A stretch of 64,000 bases of DNA, taken from NCBI GenBank assembly GCA_013396915.1, contig VWZL01000728.1, positions 1,178,001-1,242,000 of the forward strand. The letters run 5' to 3'. Each line of letters opens with the position of its first letter. The stretch's first letter is position 1. Under the pieces are notes generated by a model. That model had not been told where the DNA came from. It did no database searches and worked only from the letters and a program-made list of their open reading frames with translations. This document shows positions 36,401 through 51,400 of this stretch, piece by piece. Source of the stretch: Stercorarius parasiticus. Lineage: Eukaryota; Chordata; Aves; Charadriiformes; Stercorariidae. The position numbers and the translations under genes were made by a program.

Positions 36401-39400
36401 TTGCAGAGTATAAGTACACGACATACAAAGATGGGCTAAGAGAAATATGTTTGTTCAGCCTGGAGAAAAGGAAATGGGGGATTTAACTGTTGCTTCAGCT
36501 ACCTAATTAAAGGTTACAGAGGCGATGGAACCAAACAGGCAAATGATGCCATTTGCATCAATCAACATATACCCAAAAATTCTGGGTATATATTAGGGGA
36601 AAAAATACTTTTGCAGTGAACGTAGTGAGACAGTGGGACAAGTTGCCCAGAGAAGCTATGGAATTTCCATTCTTGGGGATATTCAGACCAGATATGACTC
36701 CAGACAACGTGATGTAACATTGAAGTTGTTTCTGAGATTGAATTTGGCTCTGTGTTGAGTAGGAGGTTGGATCAGTGGACTTCTAGGGTCCCTTTCAACC
36801 TCCATGACTATGATTCTGTTATTGACAAACTTTAATGTGGCTATTTGTCAGCCTTTACTAAATCAAATGATTTCTCAAATTAATTTCTAGTTCATCAGAC
36901 AGCAGTAGTCCTGTCACTTCAAATTATGTATACCAACCTTCTCCTTCATTATCACAGCAAGAAGTCCAAAGAATATGTAGCCCATGGAGCCTTTTTTACT
37001 CACAAATAGCAGATCATTTCAGATTTGAAGTTGAGACACATTGTTGCAATAAATTAAATTTGGTATTTTATGTCATTTTTGTGCTCTCAGGTGGCAAACT
37101 AAAGGATCTGGAAAACCGAGTTTTTTTTGCCATGGCGTTTTGTAACAAGGGACTGTACGCAGCTGGAAGTGTAAGTCATCCTTTGTGCCTTTGACTTACT
37201 CTTATTGTGTGAAAATCAAAAAACATTCAAATGGAGTATATTTGCAGACTTCACTGCAAAGACAGGAGTTACAAAAAAGTGGAGGGCTGCAGAACTATAA
37301 AGGTCCTCCCTGGCGTTGTATATTTTTTCTTTGTTAAGACTTGAGACAAGAAAATGGAAGGAAACAGGGTGGGAAGAGATGCCATTTTTGCAGTCAAAGA
37401 AGCAACAAAAGAGGATGATCCTATTTTTAACAAAAGAAAAAGAGTATTTTAGAGGAACAGAAAAGAAGGATAGACAAAAAACAGGAAAGGAGAGGAAGTG
37501 GCCAAGAGGACCACCAAATTGTTTTGTGCAAAATTTAAATCAATAACCCAAACTGACAATGCCATTGTACATTACTGCTTGAGAGTGGGACAAATTCATA
37601 TACTGTCTCAAAAAAAACAATAAGAATTCTTAAGTATTAACTGATGACAAAGCCTTTTGTTATCAAGCAAAAGTAAGACTTGTATTACAACAGCACCATT
37701 TTTCAATAGATTTATTATCCAGGTTTAAGAGTCCTCTGGATTTAAACATACTAATGGCAAATGAGACTATTTAGTGATGGGTTACGGTTAAACACACTTG
37801 CTTTGTAGATTTTCAGAAGTTCTTGCAGTTCAGTTTGCCAGAGTGGGCTAGGGTAAATGACCTAGGCCTGATGTGTATTTGTACTTTTCTGCACAGGAAG
37901 GCATGTTATTCTTTTATGACATCAAAGGTCTGCAGTACGAGATGAAAATCTGCGCTGATATCTTACAACCCATATCCAGCCTCATATTCTCTCCTGATTG
38001 CACCACACTTCTGGTTGTCACTGACCAGGTATAGCAGTTGAGATAATAGCATTATGTAATGGGATGTTCCTGTGATTCTATATGTGTACGCTGATACTAT
38101 TAGTATGAAATGTCTGTAATGTAATCACACAAGTGAATAAATTGTATCAAAGGTGAACTTAGTTCATCTTGGGTTTTTAAATGAAAGATTGGAAAGACTT
38201 TTAATGAAGCACAGAGCAATTGTCTCCTGCAGATAGTGGATTATAAAGTACCTAGTGCTGAGATTTCCCAGTGGAAATACTTGTGTGTTTACAGTGGAGT
38301 AAATGTTCAATATCTTCAGTGTGTCCAAGTCACATGGGACCTACTGAGCATTAGCTTTAGGCTTGATGTTTGCCTGCACAGTAAGAAAACCATAGCTTGG
38401 GTACATCATACCTACTGTGGCTATGCAATAGAGTTGTTCTGTACGTGTACCTGAGTTTGTCTGGCAACCGTGTCCAAGATCCTTCTTTGACCAGCTTGAT
38501 GTCCATAAATCTTACACAAGGGTCCCAAATCCACAAATTCTACCTGTTTTTCCAGACCTTTAATCATTTCAATTGGCATTTTTAAGGCTCTTGAAACATT
38601 TTTCTAGTGTGCGCGTGTGTATGAGTCAGGTAGTTCTCTGTTCCGGACAGCAGTGCAATGGTGACTTTGATCGCACTCTCTGATTTCATTCTCCTTTTGT
38701 AACATGGGTAGAGAAGTTCTAAGATCTTTGTCAACATTACTTATTAATTGTTTCTAAGAGGTTTCGAGATCTTTAGATAAAGCCATCTCTTAAAGCTTAA
38801 GATTAATGATTTGTGTTTTATGTTGTTTTAGAATATTTATTGATTCCTGGACCAACATGAAATAGAGTGGGTTTAAATTATTTTATTAAAGCAATTTTGA
38901 GAAACAAGACTTGAAGTCTTTGAAAGCACTTGATGAAAAGTTTCATAGCCCAGTGATGGATTATTTCTCTTTGTTTGTCAGGGGACAATCTATACTTACA
39001 AACCTGCTCACAGTGGAGAAGCCGTCAAACTCTTGGATGCATGCAGCAGTTGTTTTCTGGCAGCTGATTTTCTTACTCCAGGGGACAAGTACTGTGTGGT
39101 AAGAAATGGTATTCTTTCTCATATGTAATCGTGGCTCTTTTCAGGTAATCAATGTGTTGCCAAGATACAAAATCAAAGCCCTGTAGAGATTGGGACTGTT
39201 CTGGTGTTTGTTACAGTTGTGTAACATATCATTAAAGGAAGTAAATGGCAATAATTCAGGTATGGCCTATAAAAGGGTCAGAATTTGCCCTAGAATTCAC
39301 AGACTGCTAAAATGTCATATTGGTTCTGCTGTTGATTTGTGTGACTCACTATTGTTCAAGAACATAGCTGCGCAAAAGATGAATTCAATTCAGAGAATAG

Positions 39401-42400
39401 ATGTTGGTACAAGAAATTCATACTGATCTTTTCAGCCATCAGCACAAATTGGAACGGCCTGAGAGATGTCTCTGTCCTGGGTCCAGGAACAAAGGTGGCC
39501 TGACTCATGGATCTGTCCGTTCTTGCTTTCCTCCTATGTCTTTGACTTCCACAAGACATACCTTTTAGCCAGCAAGTCTGATTCATCTCCAGGCCATGAA
39601 TTCTTCAAGTGTCCAGCCTAGAAACCCGGCGGTCTTAATCAATTAGGTTTCCTGAATCTGTTTGTTGTTAGCGTGGGAATGATAAATTTTACCTGACTCT
39701 GAACGAGTAAGGTGAGGGTTCATTGATCTCTAGCCATACTTTACTGTGGAGTTATGAAGTTGCCCAGATATAGGAAGAACTGAAGCACCGTTATGATATG
39801 TATAATTTTTCATGTGAGAAAACAAGACCTCTCCTTAAGCCCTTTACTATGCAAAGAAAATTATAAGCACATTTTTCTATTGCTGGCTGAATGGTCTGAG
39901 TGCTAATATTGATCAAGCTTACGTGTTTTGTCCTAAATTGTCTCATTTTGCTTAAAGTCCATTCCTGTAGTTGCAACAATTCACAAAAATTATTAAATGT
40001 TTTCCTTAGACAGGTATAACTTGCAGCAACTGGACTTAAAGGAAAAGCAAGATAATTCCAAGAAAAACTAGTAACCTTAATTTACTATGCTCAGACATTA
40101 GTTGAATTTATATTCTGTAGAAGATCACTGGTTACTTCCAGACTATTTGGTTATTCCACCCTCTTTTGACTATGTTTTTCTCTGTTCAACAGTCTGTAAC
40201 AATTTCAGGTGAAGTACAAGTTTGGTTCCTGGAAGATGGAACTTGCCTCGGCAAGCTAAACCTTGATATTGAGGTACAAGTAAACAGGAGCTTATATAGT
40301 AACTGATACTTAAAATTTCCTTTAATATTTTTCAATTTGTAGCATAATATTTCACAGATTTGGATCAACCAGTGCTGAGGAAAGCTCAGTAGTGTCTTTG
40401 AACAACCCATGAAAGAGTTTTAAAAAAGATTATCTTTCAGAATGTTTCCTTGAACTTGTCATGTATTTAAATTGGCCATAAAGCAACAGAAACATTTCAA
40501 CCTAATGTCCTGGTGATGTGTCTTTAAGCATATATTTGTAAATAACAATCTAAATTTTTATTATATTACTTCATTAAATTTTCATTTTAAATGAGTGACA
40601 GAACTGAAAGGAAAAGTTCCAAATGTATAAAAACTAAATGCCTTGACTGATCTGAAAAACAGGTTTTGGGAACTGAGTTGTTAAAAGTATTTTAACACTG
40701 TTAATGCTTTGCCTTGATTTAAGATGCATTCAAACCCTGAAATCTGATATAGTAAGAAAAAAATCCCTTTCTGTAACAGCTTACACATAACAGTGTACTC
40801 ACTGTTTTATTTTGGTGGAAATTCTTTCACTTAAAATCTGGATAGTGTATATATAGAGCGCAGAATTAGCTTGTAACATGTAGGTACAGAGCATAGGTAA
40901 AAATGCCTATGATGTCTCTAAAATCCTTTCTTTGTTAAAAGTAACAAAAAGTGTCTTTTTAGATAAACCACTTGGGGTTTCTTCTCCAGATTTTAGGGAC
41001 TTTTAAATAGTAAAAGAAATTGCATACTAATATATAGCGTAATATATCAAATGATATGGAACTGTTAATTATCTTTTACTTCTTAACTAGGCAACTGCCA
41101 TGGCTTGCTGTCCTTCCTCCAACAGTGTTGCTGTAGGTACCAAAATGGGTCAAATCTATTTCCTTGATGTTACCAAAGTTGAAGCTCCACGGGTTGTTCA
41201 CAGAATTTTTCTTTCCAAATTTCCAGTGCTGTCTTTGCAGTAAGTATGTAGTAACAAGGGCAGGAATATTGTTGAGTAATGCTGCTAGTTGAACAAAAAA
41301 TTTGAAGTTTTTATTCTAAAAATAACAAAGTAAAATATTTTAACAGCTTTACTTTTTTTCCCAACATATTCTGAATTCCTTGCAAGAGGAATAGTAGCAG
41401 GATTGATATGGAATATAATAAACTTGTATTTTAAGGTTTGACCAAGCAGTAAAGACACTGATACATAACATCCTTTCTGACAGATCACCATATGCAGTAA
41501 TTATGCATAATTCCATGTGTCTGAATTTAGAGGGTGATTTCTTACTGAATATAAATTTGAAATTTTGTGACGTTAAGTTTAAGCCTTTTGGTCATCCCTT
41601 CTTATATGGTGGATTTTTATTACCATTGATAATTATTCATTTGCTTACAGTGCCAGAATTTACCAGTCCTCCTGTAATTAGCTCTAGTGACCTAAAAGGC
41701 TTTTTTTTGTTTAGTTGTTTCGGGTTTTTTCAATTATTGAAAAACCTGAGAGCATTTTACTTCTACTTTTTAAAAAATAGAATGCATTTTGAACTATTAG
41801 ACTTTACTATGAATCTGACTGTTATTTGGAAACTCAGATGTGATCTCTTTTCACAGTCACCTAAGATAAAACATTAAAAATAGATACAGAAAGCAACTTA
41901 TTAAAAGTCAAATCAATGCAAACAAAGACGTGTCTATTCAAAATAATACCAAAGTCTGTATAGTAGTTTTATTTTTTAAAAAGTGAACTTCAAAGAAAGA
42001 TTTAATAAACTTGTTAACATAGGCTGCTATGGAGTATCATTACCTCAAACCAAACACTCAATTAAAAATTGCACTCATAGCACTGGGCTTTATATCAGGC
42101 CCTGACCCTGTAAACCTAGAAGCTGAATTTTCAGTTGCATTTATGCCCTCGATGAAGTCAGCAGAGTTATGGGAGTGGAATTATTTGACCCTTTTTATTG
42201 ACTATATTGAACTGTTTTCTACTTGGATTTATATTTTACCTAGTTATGATCAGAGTGGCCAGTTCCTCATCACTAGAACTACTGAAGGACATATCTTTAT
42301 TCTAGATGCCCGACCTTCAAAATTATTCCAAGTTCTTGGATATGTAGGTAATGTATGTAACAACATTGATTACATTGTATTTTCACCATTTGCTGTCTTT

Positions 42401-45400
42401 TAAGTATACTTGCTGATCAGATTAAACCATTCTCCTTCATTCTACTTATTTTTTAGGAGGACTAGTCATATTCTTCCCACCTATTTCCCAACCATATTTG
42501 TCCTGGCCAATCTTTTTTTTTTTTCCCTCTGTAATTTTAGTTAGCAAATGTAATATGACCTTTCTTCCAGGGCATGTATAAATCACAGGGAAGAGAATGG
42601 ATTAGTTGTCCAACTGATCACAACTCCAGCGCAAAAGTAATAGTGCTGGCAAAGAACTTAAGACTTTTGTGGCTCACCATATGAGAACTTAGGATAAGAA
42701 ACTGTAGGTCATGATAGCTGGGTGCAAACTCTGGTTAGAAATGTTTGCCCCATCTTTAACATGGCTACTGTTGTAATTGTCAGCTTTGCCGGTTGATACT
42801 GAAGAATAAGAAATGGAATTTTAACTTGAAAAAAAATTCTTCTGAAATTTGTAAATTTGTTTATGCAGTCTCTCAATTCCAACAACGTTATACTTACAGA
42901 TCACATCTGTGCATATACTTCATCATAATTTTAAGTAGAAAGAGCATTATTTTATCATTTTAATTGGTTTGACAAATATAGAATTACATGTCCTTAGAAA
43001 ATTTTCAGAATTTGCCTGATCATGTTCTCATTGTCTGGCTGGCTTCTTAGGGGAGGGCTTTTCTGTGCTTTATCTGGTGGTTATCAGCAGACAGCATCAA
43101 AATTGCTACAATTCAAGCTGGATTTAAACTCAGATTTAAATGTTTAATGTAATAATAACACTCTGGTGCTTAGCATTCTCAGCACCCGATGCCTCAAGCT
43201 GAAGTTGTGTGCATGCAGCACTTTCTGAAACCAGGTTGTGGCTTGTCTGCCATTTTAACTCAAGTTTGAAACTCTGTGGTTGAATTCAGAGGTATTCTGA
43301 ATAGGGATCTCATTTTGTTTCACATGATATCTTAGTAAAAACAAGGTTACCATGATTCAGTAACAATTTACATTGGTGTTCCCTTTGCTTTAGTGTTGGC
43401 AGATGAAGTGATGGATCTTTCTGTAGTTTCTGACTTGAAGAATGACTTAGTTGAAGTGGTGGCACTTCTTAATGTAGCACAGGTCCAGCGAGCAAGACTG
43501 GAAATTTTTTGTCTATCTTCAGCACTCACAACAGGTGAGAACTGAAATATATGTTATGTGATATTTTTCTAAGGCAAGAACATATTACTGCCATCCCTTA
43601 ACGAAAAATACTAGCAATCTTAATCTCTTACTTCATCTCATTTTACATTCTCTGGGGACACCATTTCTCATACAGCAGTCTGTAGACATAGTCAGCTGAA
43701 TCATTTCAGCAGAAAGACCAATATTTTGAGGGACGGACAAGGAAGGAAGGAGAGAAGTAAATCACTTCCATAATCACAAAGACAGCACTTAACTACTGCT
43801 ACTACTGGTTGTTGTTGTTATTGTTGTTATTTTTATTACTACCGTATGGGCAATGCCCAAAGTCAGACACAAAGAGGCCTTAAGCTTGGCATCACCTATA
43901 TGGAGACTAGCATTCAAAGTGGAATTAATCTCACCAGCCTCTTCAAAGAATGATTATAGGTATATAATAAGCTCATTAGGAAAATTTAAAGGTTGATATA
44001 TCTCAAAAAATAATGATTCCCTGTCTTTGTTATAGCTTTTCTACATAAAAGCACCAAGGAAAAAGTCCACTGTATTTTAAACATATTAACTTGTATCCCA
44101 ATAAGGAATGTTACAGTGAAACATTCTATGGAAAAAACCATCACTATAAGTGAAAGGGGAGAATTAAGGAGACTTAAGAATGGTGTACCTCTATTCACCT
44201 CCTGGAAATCTGGCCCTGTGTATCTGCAGTGTGCAATGTACATATTGAGACATTACAGTTAGAATCTCTATTCATAATCTGGGAGTAAAATGAGGGAACC
44301 TGTTAGTCTTCCACTAAATTGGGTAACCCATGCTAAATTCTCAAATACTGTTCATGATTTGTTTTATATATGCCATCCTCAACTGTGAAACAACTCAATT
44401 TATTTGTGTCATTCAGGACACAGCTATAATCTTATTGCATTTTAGAAGTTCTATAAGCAAAAAAAAATGGACCTCAGTGTCATGAGTGGTCACAGAACTT
44501 TTAACTGTATCTGATATTCTAAGAATATCTAAAACTGATATTCTAGGAATGCATTGATTTGTGGCACTTTCTGGAATCAGCCGGGAAACTAATTCAGTTC
44601 TCATGAAAGGGCTTAAATGCATTAACTTGCCTAAGGCACAGTGCAGACTAATATTGCACTTGATGTCCTCACCATGCAGCCAGCACAGGACAGGCTTGGT
44701 TGGCAGTAGCACCATGCACTTCCAGTTTGATGTCTCTTCCACCTAAGAATTGCCAAATCAATACAATTTGAGGTTTGGTGTTGTCTTCTATCTATAACAT
44801 TACAGCAAAAGGCAGCCTGTGTTCATTATTAATATAATTCTATTTTTATATCATTTTACTCACTTTATATACAATTGATTTACTAACAAAGCCTTTTGTG
44901 GAGAAAACATCTGTAAAACTGTTAGTTTTAGATTTAGTGTTAGATTTTCTAGTTATTTAAATTTAATTTTCAAAAGGCCTTACAATTTACAAACTTCTTA
45001 AAAAGTAGTTTTCAATGAAGTTAGTATTTTCATTAAATATTCGCTAATGTTAGGCTTCTTTTTGTGCCTATTTTTAGACATATAAAATGGGGCTCAATTT
45101 TCAAAGTTGCTGAAGATCTACAGCTATTACATCAGTCTTAGTTTCAGGTGTCTCTTTAAAGCTCAAATTAAGGAACTAGAAAGAATAAAATGCCCTTTTG
45201 AAGATCTGAATTTAAGTGTTTTAACCAATACCACTGCTGTGTGTACTTCATGGCAGAGATGCCTAAACAAGTTCTAGATGAAGGCAGTGATGACATGAAC
45301 CTCTATGCAAACTAATTAGCACTGCTTACATAATACCCAAGAAGCAGTGTAAATTAGCGTACAAAAATTGTCACATCACAGTGGTTAAGCTGTTTCTAGT

Positions 45401-48400
45401 ACTTTAGAGCTAGTAGAGCTATTTCTCTGCTTCGCTGCAGTGTGCTACATCATCACAACCCACAGAGTTGTAAAACCTAGGTACCTTAATTTCCAGTCTC
45501 CTCCTTGAAAACTCACATGCCTACTCCTTGCTGAGATTGGGTTTCATAATTACTTGACAGGTGAAGCGCCTGCATTAGTGGTAGTGATGCCTCTTCCTCT
45601 CCATTTCTTTTTTCAATCGTTTAGATAACAAGAAGTATGTTAATGAACAAGGAATGCTTAATGCTAGTGCCATTAAAAAGGAGCAATATGATCTGGATTA
45701 CCCTTTGAGCTCAGCAGTCAGATTGAAGGATAACATTGTATATGGCTACTGTAACTGTGCACCTTTCATCTGTAAATACCATCTCTCTGAAGAGGTAATT
45801 CTCTGAAGCTGCTTTATTTTGAGTGGTGGTTAAATGCCAGCAAAGAAAGGCTGTAGATGAAATTAATATAGCAGGATGTTATCTTAATGAAATGCTCTCT
45901 GCACTAAAAATACCTACTCTATCAGAAACATCAACTTTCAGTATCCTACCACCTACTCAGAAACCTGGCAAAAGCAATCTCCTTGTTCTATTACAGAGAA
46001 AGCCAAATATTGGTTCTTAAAACTCATACAACTTACAGGAATTTCACATGTAGCTTCTGTATTGGAGTTCTGCTTTTGTGCAGTCTGTTGAGTAACCTGA
46101 ATATCCAGCTATTGAAGGAACTGAGCCAATGTGAGTCCATGACTCTTAAGAGGCAACTGCAAACCCAGCCCAGCTCTGCCTTGCAATGAAGTTGTGCGGG
46201 CTTCAGGAAGTCACTGTCATTGCCTGCTGATGAACTGGAGCTCTCTACAGCTCATAGGTCTCACTCAGTTTAAGAGTCGGGTCAAGCAAGAAGTTGAATT
46301 TCAAAGGTGAGCATTCCTTCTTGACAAGTCACGTACTTTCTGAACCAAGAAACATAGTGAAAAGTGTATATATAGGCCCAAACATACTGAATACAGACCC
46401 TTTTGAAGAGATGAGAAGCAAATCAGCAGCATAGCAATGGTACTGCTTCCTGAGCTCAGTAATCCAACAACATTTTAAATTGCAACACACGCGATAACCC
46501 GCAAAGCTCTCAGTAGTCTTCTCAAAATGGCATAGGTATTTCCATCATCTGAACTGCTGATAGCATTTTGTTTGTTTGACAGAATATGTTGGAAGATCCA
46601 TCAGTGTTTCTATCAGAAAAGAGGACTCCTAGCAATCAGTTTGGATCAGGTTTCCTCTGTTTATCACCCAACAGCCGGTGGCTGGCATCAGCAGCAAAGG
46701 ATGGTGTTTTGTTCATCTATCATTCTCTTACTATGGTAGGTGGGCATCGAAGCCCAGGCTTTGTTTGGTTTACATGAGAAAGAGATGTGAAAGCTACTTT
46801 CTTTCACTGTAAGCTTTTCTTCACTTGAATATAAGGTGTTCCAGAAAAATTTATGTTGAACATGAACTGACATAGCATTATGCAGTAGAATTGTTTTTAT
46901 AATGAATGTGTATATGATCATACAAACTACTTACTTTCTTCTCCAGTAAATCTTAGGGTAGATAATTTTACTACTCTTCTTCATCTCCTGCAAAATCAAT
47001 ATTCTACAAACTTGCCCATCTGTAGTCAAAAATTTTAGACTCATAAATCTTAGTCTTTTATGTACTTTGTATTGAGATTTTTTGATTGACTTTTATCTAA
47101 AAATAAAGAATCATAATTTACAGGCATATTCCATTAGGAAAACCTATTTGCTGATACTGCTTCTATGACTTTTCTAGGATATACTTGCTCAAAAGCATTG
47201 TCACTCATATCAAGGAGGGGGAATCAGATCCATGGTATTTTCGCTGGATGGCAAATTCATCCTTGTTAATGGTGAAAATGATGGTGCCCTGGTGTGTCTG
47301 AAATGGAAGTATGTATAAAGTGGCAGACCAATATTGATGGTGTAAATTCTTGTATCCTGACAGACTAATTGTTGCACCTACTTGTGATTCTAGACTTCCT
47401 TTGTATTAGTCTCAAAGTAAGGAGAAGAATTGGATAGAAATAAAATCATTCCTCTCATCTTTACAGGCAGTCTCCCTTACTCATTGAAAGTCTTGTACTT
47501 TGGGTACAGTTGCAATACAAGATATAGGAGTATCTTCTGTTAAGTATACCCGTAGTGGGCTAGTTATCACTCTCAAATAAACAATCTGGAAGGGGCTCTA
47601 TGGGGGTGTAAGGGATGTAATCTCATGAGATACTATTTTAACTCAGCGATTAGGAGACCACAGCTTTAATGCGAATTCAACTGTGGCTATAGAGAGCTCT
47701 TAGCAGACATTAGGAGTAAAAGACACTGGAAAATACAGCTTTTCTGTGGTATAAGAAATGTTCAGGTAGATGTGTAGATTGAAGATGACTCCGCCAGAGC
47801 AATATTTCCACTCTGGGTAGTCCATCTTTCAGAATTTCTAAGTCTCTGGAAACTTCACTTAATTATGCAATTCTAGAACACAAACAATATTGAATCATAT
47901 GTAAAAATATTGAATAGGTGTGTTTAGACAACTTAATAATTGTGTTATAAAGAATATTTAATACTTCATTGTTTTCTATAATACAAAAAAAACCCCCAAA
48001 CCTCACTTCCCTTTCTGTTTACTAGGAAAATAAAGAAAATTGAAGTTAAGGAAGCTGCTTTTCACTGGCAGTCTCTTCTTGCTGTACTGAACAAGTCTAC
48101 TTTGAATGAAAATGTTGTTTTAAAATCTATGGCACAATCCACATCGGAATCAGTTCCAGAAGAGGAATTTAAGGTGTTTTCTTAATTTTTACTGGGAAAA
48201 AAAGTTTGATCGTTATCCTAATATTACACATGATAAAAACTACGATCCTTTTGTAAAAGTAGAATAATGCACCTGAGGATAGGCTGAATATGCTTAATTA
48301 TTAATTTGTGGAATAGTATTATCAAGGAAATGGAATAGTTATGGGAAGATGACATTCACATCTTCACTTTCACTTGGTTTCTTCAGCCAGAGGAAACTGT

Positions 48401-51400
48401 GAAAGTCAATTTCTCCTCATGTGAAGTTGTGTCATTACCAGTGTGATGTTACCGCTATACATTCTGTATTACCAGTCATATATTTTTCTGTTGAAATCAA
48501 GCAAAGCAGTGTTTACAGAGATTAGTACAGTCAGCCCGCTTGAGTCAAAAGGCTTTGCATAATAGCAAGGGTTTGCAGGATCAAATTTGGGGACTAGTTA
48601 GGGAATAAAAATGTTGTAATGCTCTGGAATTTGGTGGTGGTGGTGTTGCTTCTGATGCGAGTCCACTTTTTATTTCTTTTCTGTCTCTTTCATTCTCTCT
48701 GTGTACCTGAGATGGACGTTTATATCCTTAATTTCAGGAGGCACCACTTAAATCTTCCAATGTAGAAGTGACAGAAGAAGGTGGAAACGTTACCAGTTCT
48801 TATTCAGCCAGTAGCAATGACATGACATGGATGGATCAGAAGATACAGAAGGTACTTTCATAGAACAAGTATTGATCAAAGCCAGAGTTTTCAAGAGTCA
48901 GTAGTGATTTGTGGTGCCAAATTATATGCTGTAAAGGAATCTAGTTTCTAAAACTTTTCTGACATTTGGACCCCTCTTTAAGGCATTGCAGTCTAGACTT
49001 TTAGAAATCCTAGGTCAAGGCTATAAACACATCAGAGAAGGTACCTAGCACAATAGGACCTCTGAATACCAAAAGACCACTTCTACGCAAGGAGTAAACT
49101 ATAAAGAGATTGCCAGAGAAATTGTCTTCCTTTAGAAACTTATAAAGACTTTTTTCTTCTAAAAGTCAAAAAGTTGCACAGAGGACTATTACCAGAAACA
49201 AAGCTGGTGCTTGCTGTCTTCTTTCCAAGGGCCAGAAGAACAAATTCTGCAGCACTGATAAATCGATACTGAACAATATGACATTAATTGCATCTGTTTC
49301 AGGTTAAGGTTAAGGTATGTTATGTAACCAAAGTTTTTTCAAGTAAAAGTGCATCAAAGATCTAATTGTCCACAGAGAGGGGATTTAGCACTTTGTGAGC
49401 CTGGAAAGTGCTATGTTAATGTTAGTATAGATTATATTTTTCCCACAAATATGAATTTATGGGTACTAGGAGGTTCTTTCTGATATGAGCCAGAGCTGCA
49501 TATTTTGTTCAGCTTTTGAGGTTCAATGATAGGACAAAGCAAAATATCATTGCTTTCTGGGTGATCTCAGGAGTGACTTTCCAAATCATGATGCAGTTTC
49601 ACAAGTGGCTGAAGTCAATCTAAGAAATATTGCCACTGAAAGTGGGATCTTCTCCATTGCTCTTCCAAACATGTATTCCTGTTTCTGCTTTGATGCTGGC
49701 TGTTATGCTTTGGTGCATACTGGAATTTTTTGGCAAATCCATGTGACTGTGCATACACACGAGCACCACATGACTATTAGTATCAGCTAGGGACAGGTGA
49801 TGAGAAGCAAAGGTTGAAGGGCAGCAATGTGGTCCTAGGTTGTTTTAAGCTGCTTGTTAATTTCCTAAGAGACTTGCATCTGACTTTTAGAAGATGGAGT
49901 CTATCCAATATCAGAATGATACACCCCTTCCGTTCAATCAATAGCGATCAGCATACTTAAAGTTGTAAACTTATTTTAGAAAGCAAACTAATTCCAAAAT
50001 TTTCCCTAGAAGATGACTTGGCAAGGCTGTAGGGGCAAAGAAAATTTCACAGCTTCCAGAGTACATAAGAGATGTTAGTTTACTTGTGTCTTTAAATATC
50101 CCACTGGAAATGCTTAGTGACAATGAAAAATATAAGGAATATAAAACACTTGACAAATTCTGGCAGTAGGCTTTACGCAGTTCAATGTGTCTGTAATTAT
50201 TGCACTTGTAATTACTTCTTTCTTTAATTTTTTCTTTCTTTTAAGCTTTATTACTGTACAACCAGTTTATAATGTGACCTGGTTGTACAATCTTTTTTCT
50301 CTTGAGCAATTCTAAGAATCATCCTATTGAATTAGGATTATGTCTGTTTAAGTTACTAATCCCTTTGGAGTTTTGTTTTCTGTACAGGTAATGTTCCATT
50401 AGATTATTTCAGTCTTTTTTTCTCTTCTTGTCTATTTTTGTCTTTCAACGATATATTTGTTGTATGTCAGGTCATTAGAGAAGAAACTCAGAGGTTTGCT
50501 AACCAGAAGAAAGAGCTGCAAATGGGAATTAAAAAGCTGCGTAAAACTGTGAGTTTCTTACAAGGGTAATGGCTCAGTTTACCAGTTTTATTTACAAGTA
50601 CACTTCCTTTATGGCTATCAGCTCTAGTGCTCAGTTAAATTTTTGTCATAAACTCTGAGTAGACAGGTAATAAAGAGATGTGCTTCTTCAGGGACTTTAT
50701 GCTGAACCTGCCAGGAACTACTGTCTGGTTCTCAGTTTTCTTTGCTCCAAATAAATATTTTGTACACCCTTATACCTTGAGCAATCTGTCTCCTCAGCAG
50801 GCTAGTTTCTGCCTAACAGCCTTCCATTATAGAAAGTACTGTCATCTCCTCTTCCTTCTGTTTTCTTCCATAAAAACTGCTGTCTGCAAGAGGGTGAGGC
50901 AGAAGGTTACCTAGAGTAGTCTGCCTAGGACCATGTCCAGACAGATTTTGATTATCTCCAAGGATGGAGACTCCATGACCTCTCTGGGCAACCTTTTCCA
51001 GTACTCAGTGACCCTCACAGTAAAAAAGTGTTTCCTGATGTTTGAGCGGCACCTCTTATGTTTCAGTTTGTGCCCATTGCTTCTTGTCCTGTCACTGGGC
51101 ACCACTGAAAAGAGCCTGGCTCTGCCCTCTCAGCAGCCTCCCTTCAGGTTTTTATAGACATTGATGAGATTCTCCCCAAGCCATTTCTTTTTTAGGCTGA
51201 ACAGTCCCAGTTCTTTCAGCCTTTCCTCATGTGAGAGATGCTCCAATCCCATAGTCATCTTCATTGGACTCTCTGCAGTATACCCATGTCTCTCACCTCC
51301 CTCAACCTGTTAGCAACACTCAATACAGCTCAGGATACTGTTAGCCTTTTTTGTGACAAGGGCATGTTGCTGGCTCGTGTTCAACTTGGTGTCCACCAGG

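Noticed and set aside
41503..41877. 124-codon plus-strand frame in CFAP43 intron 12
   Set aside because: Hydrophobic, AT-driven composition with no family match, and it is not needed to join exons 12 and 13.
44413..44742. 109-codon minus-strand frame in CFAP43 intron 14
   Set aside because: No domain, and an overlapping plus-strand frame is equally open. It is consistent with chance.
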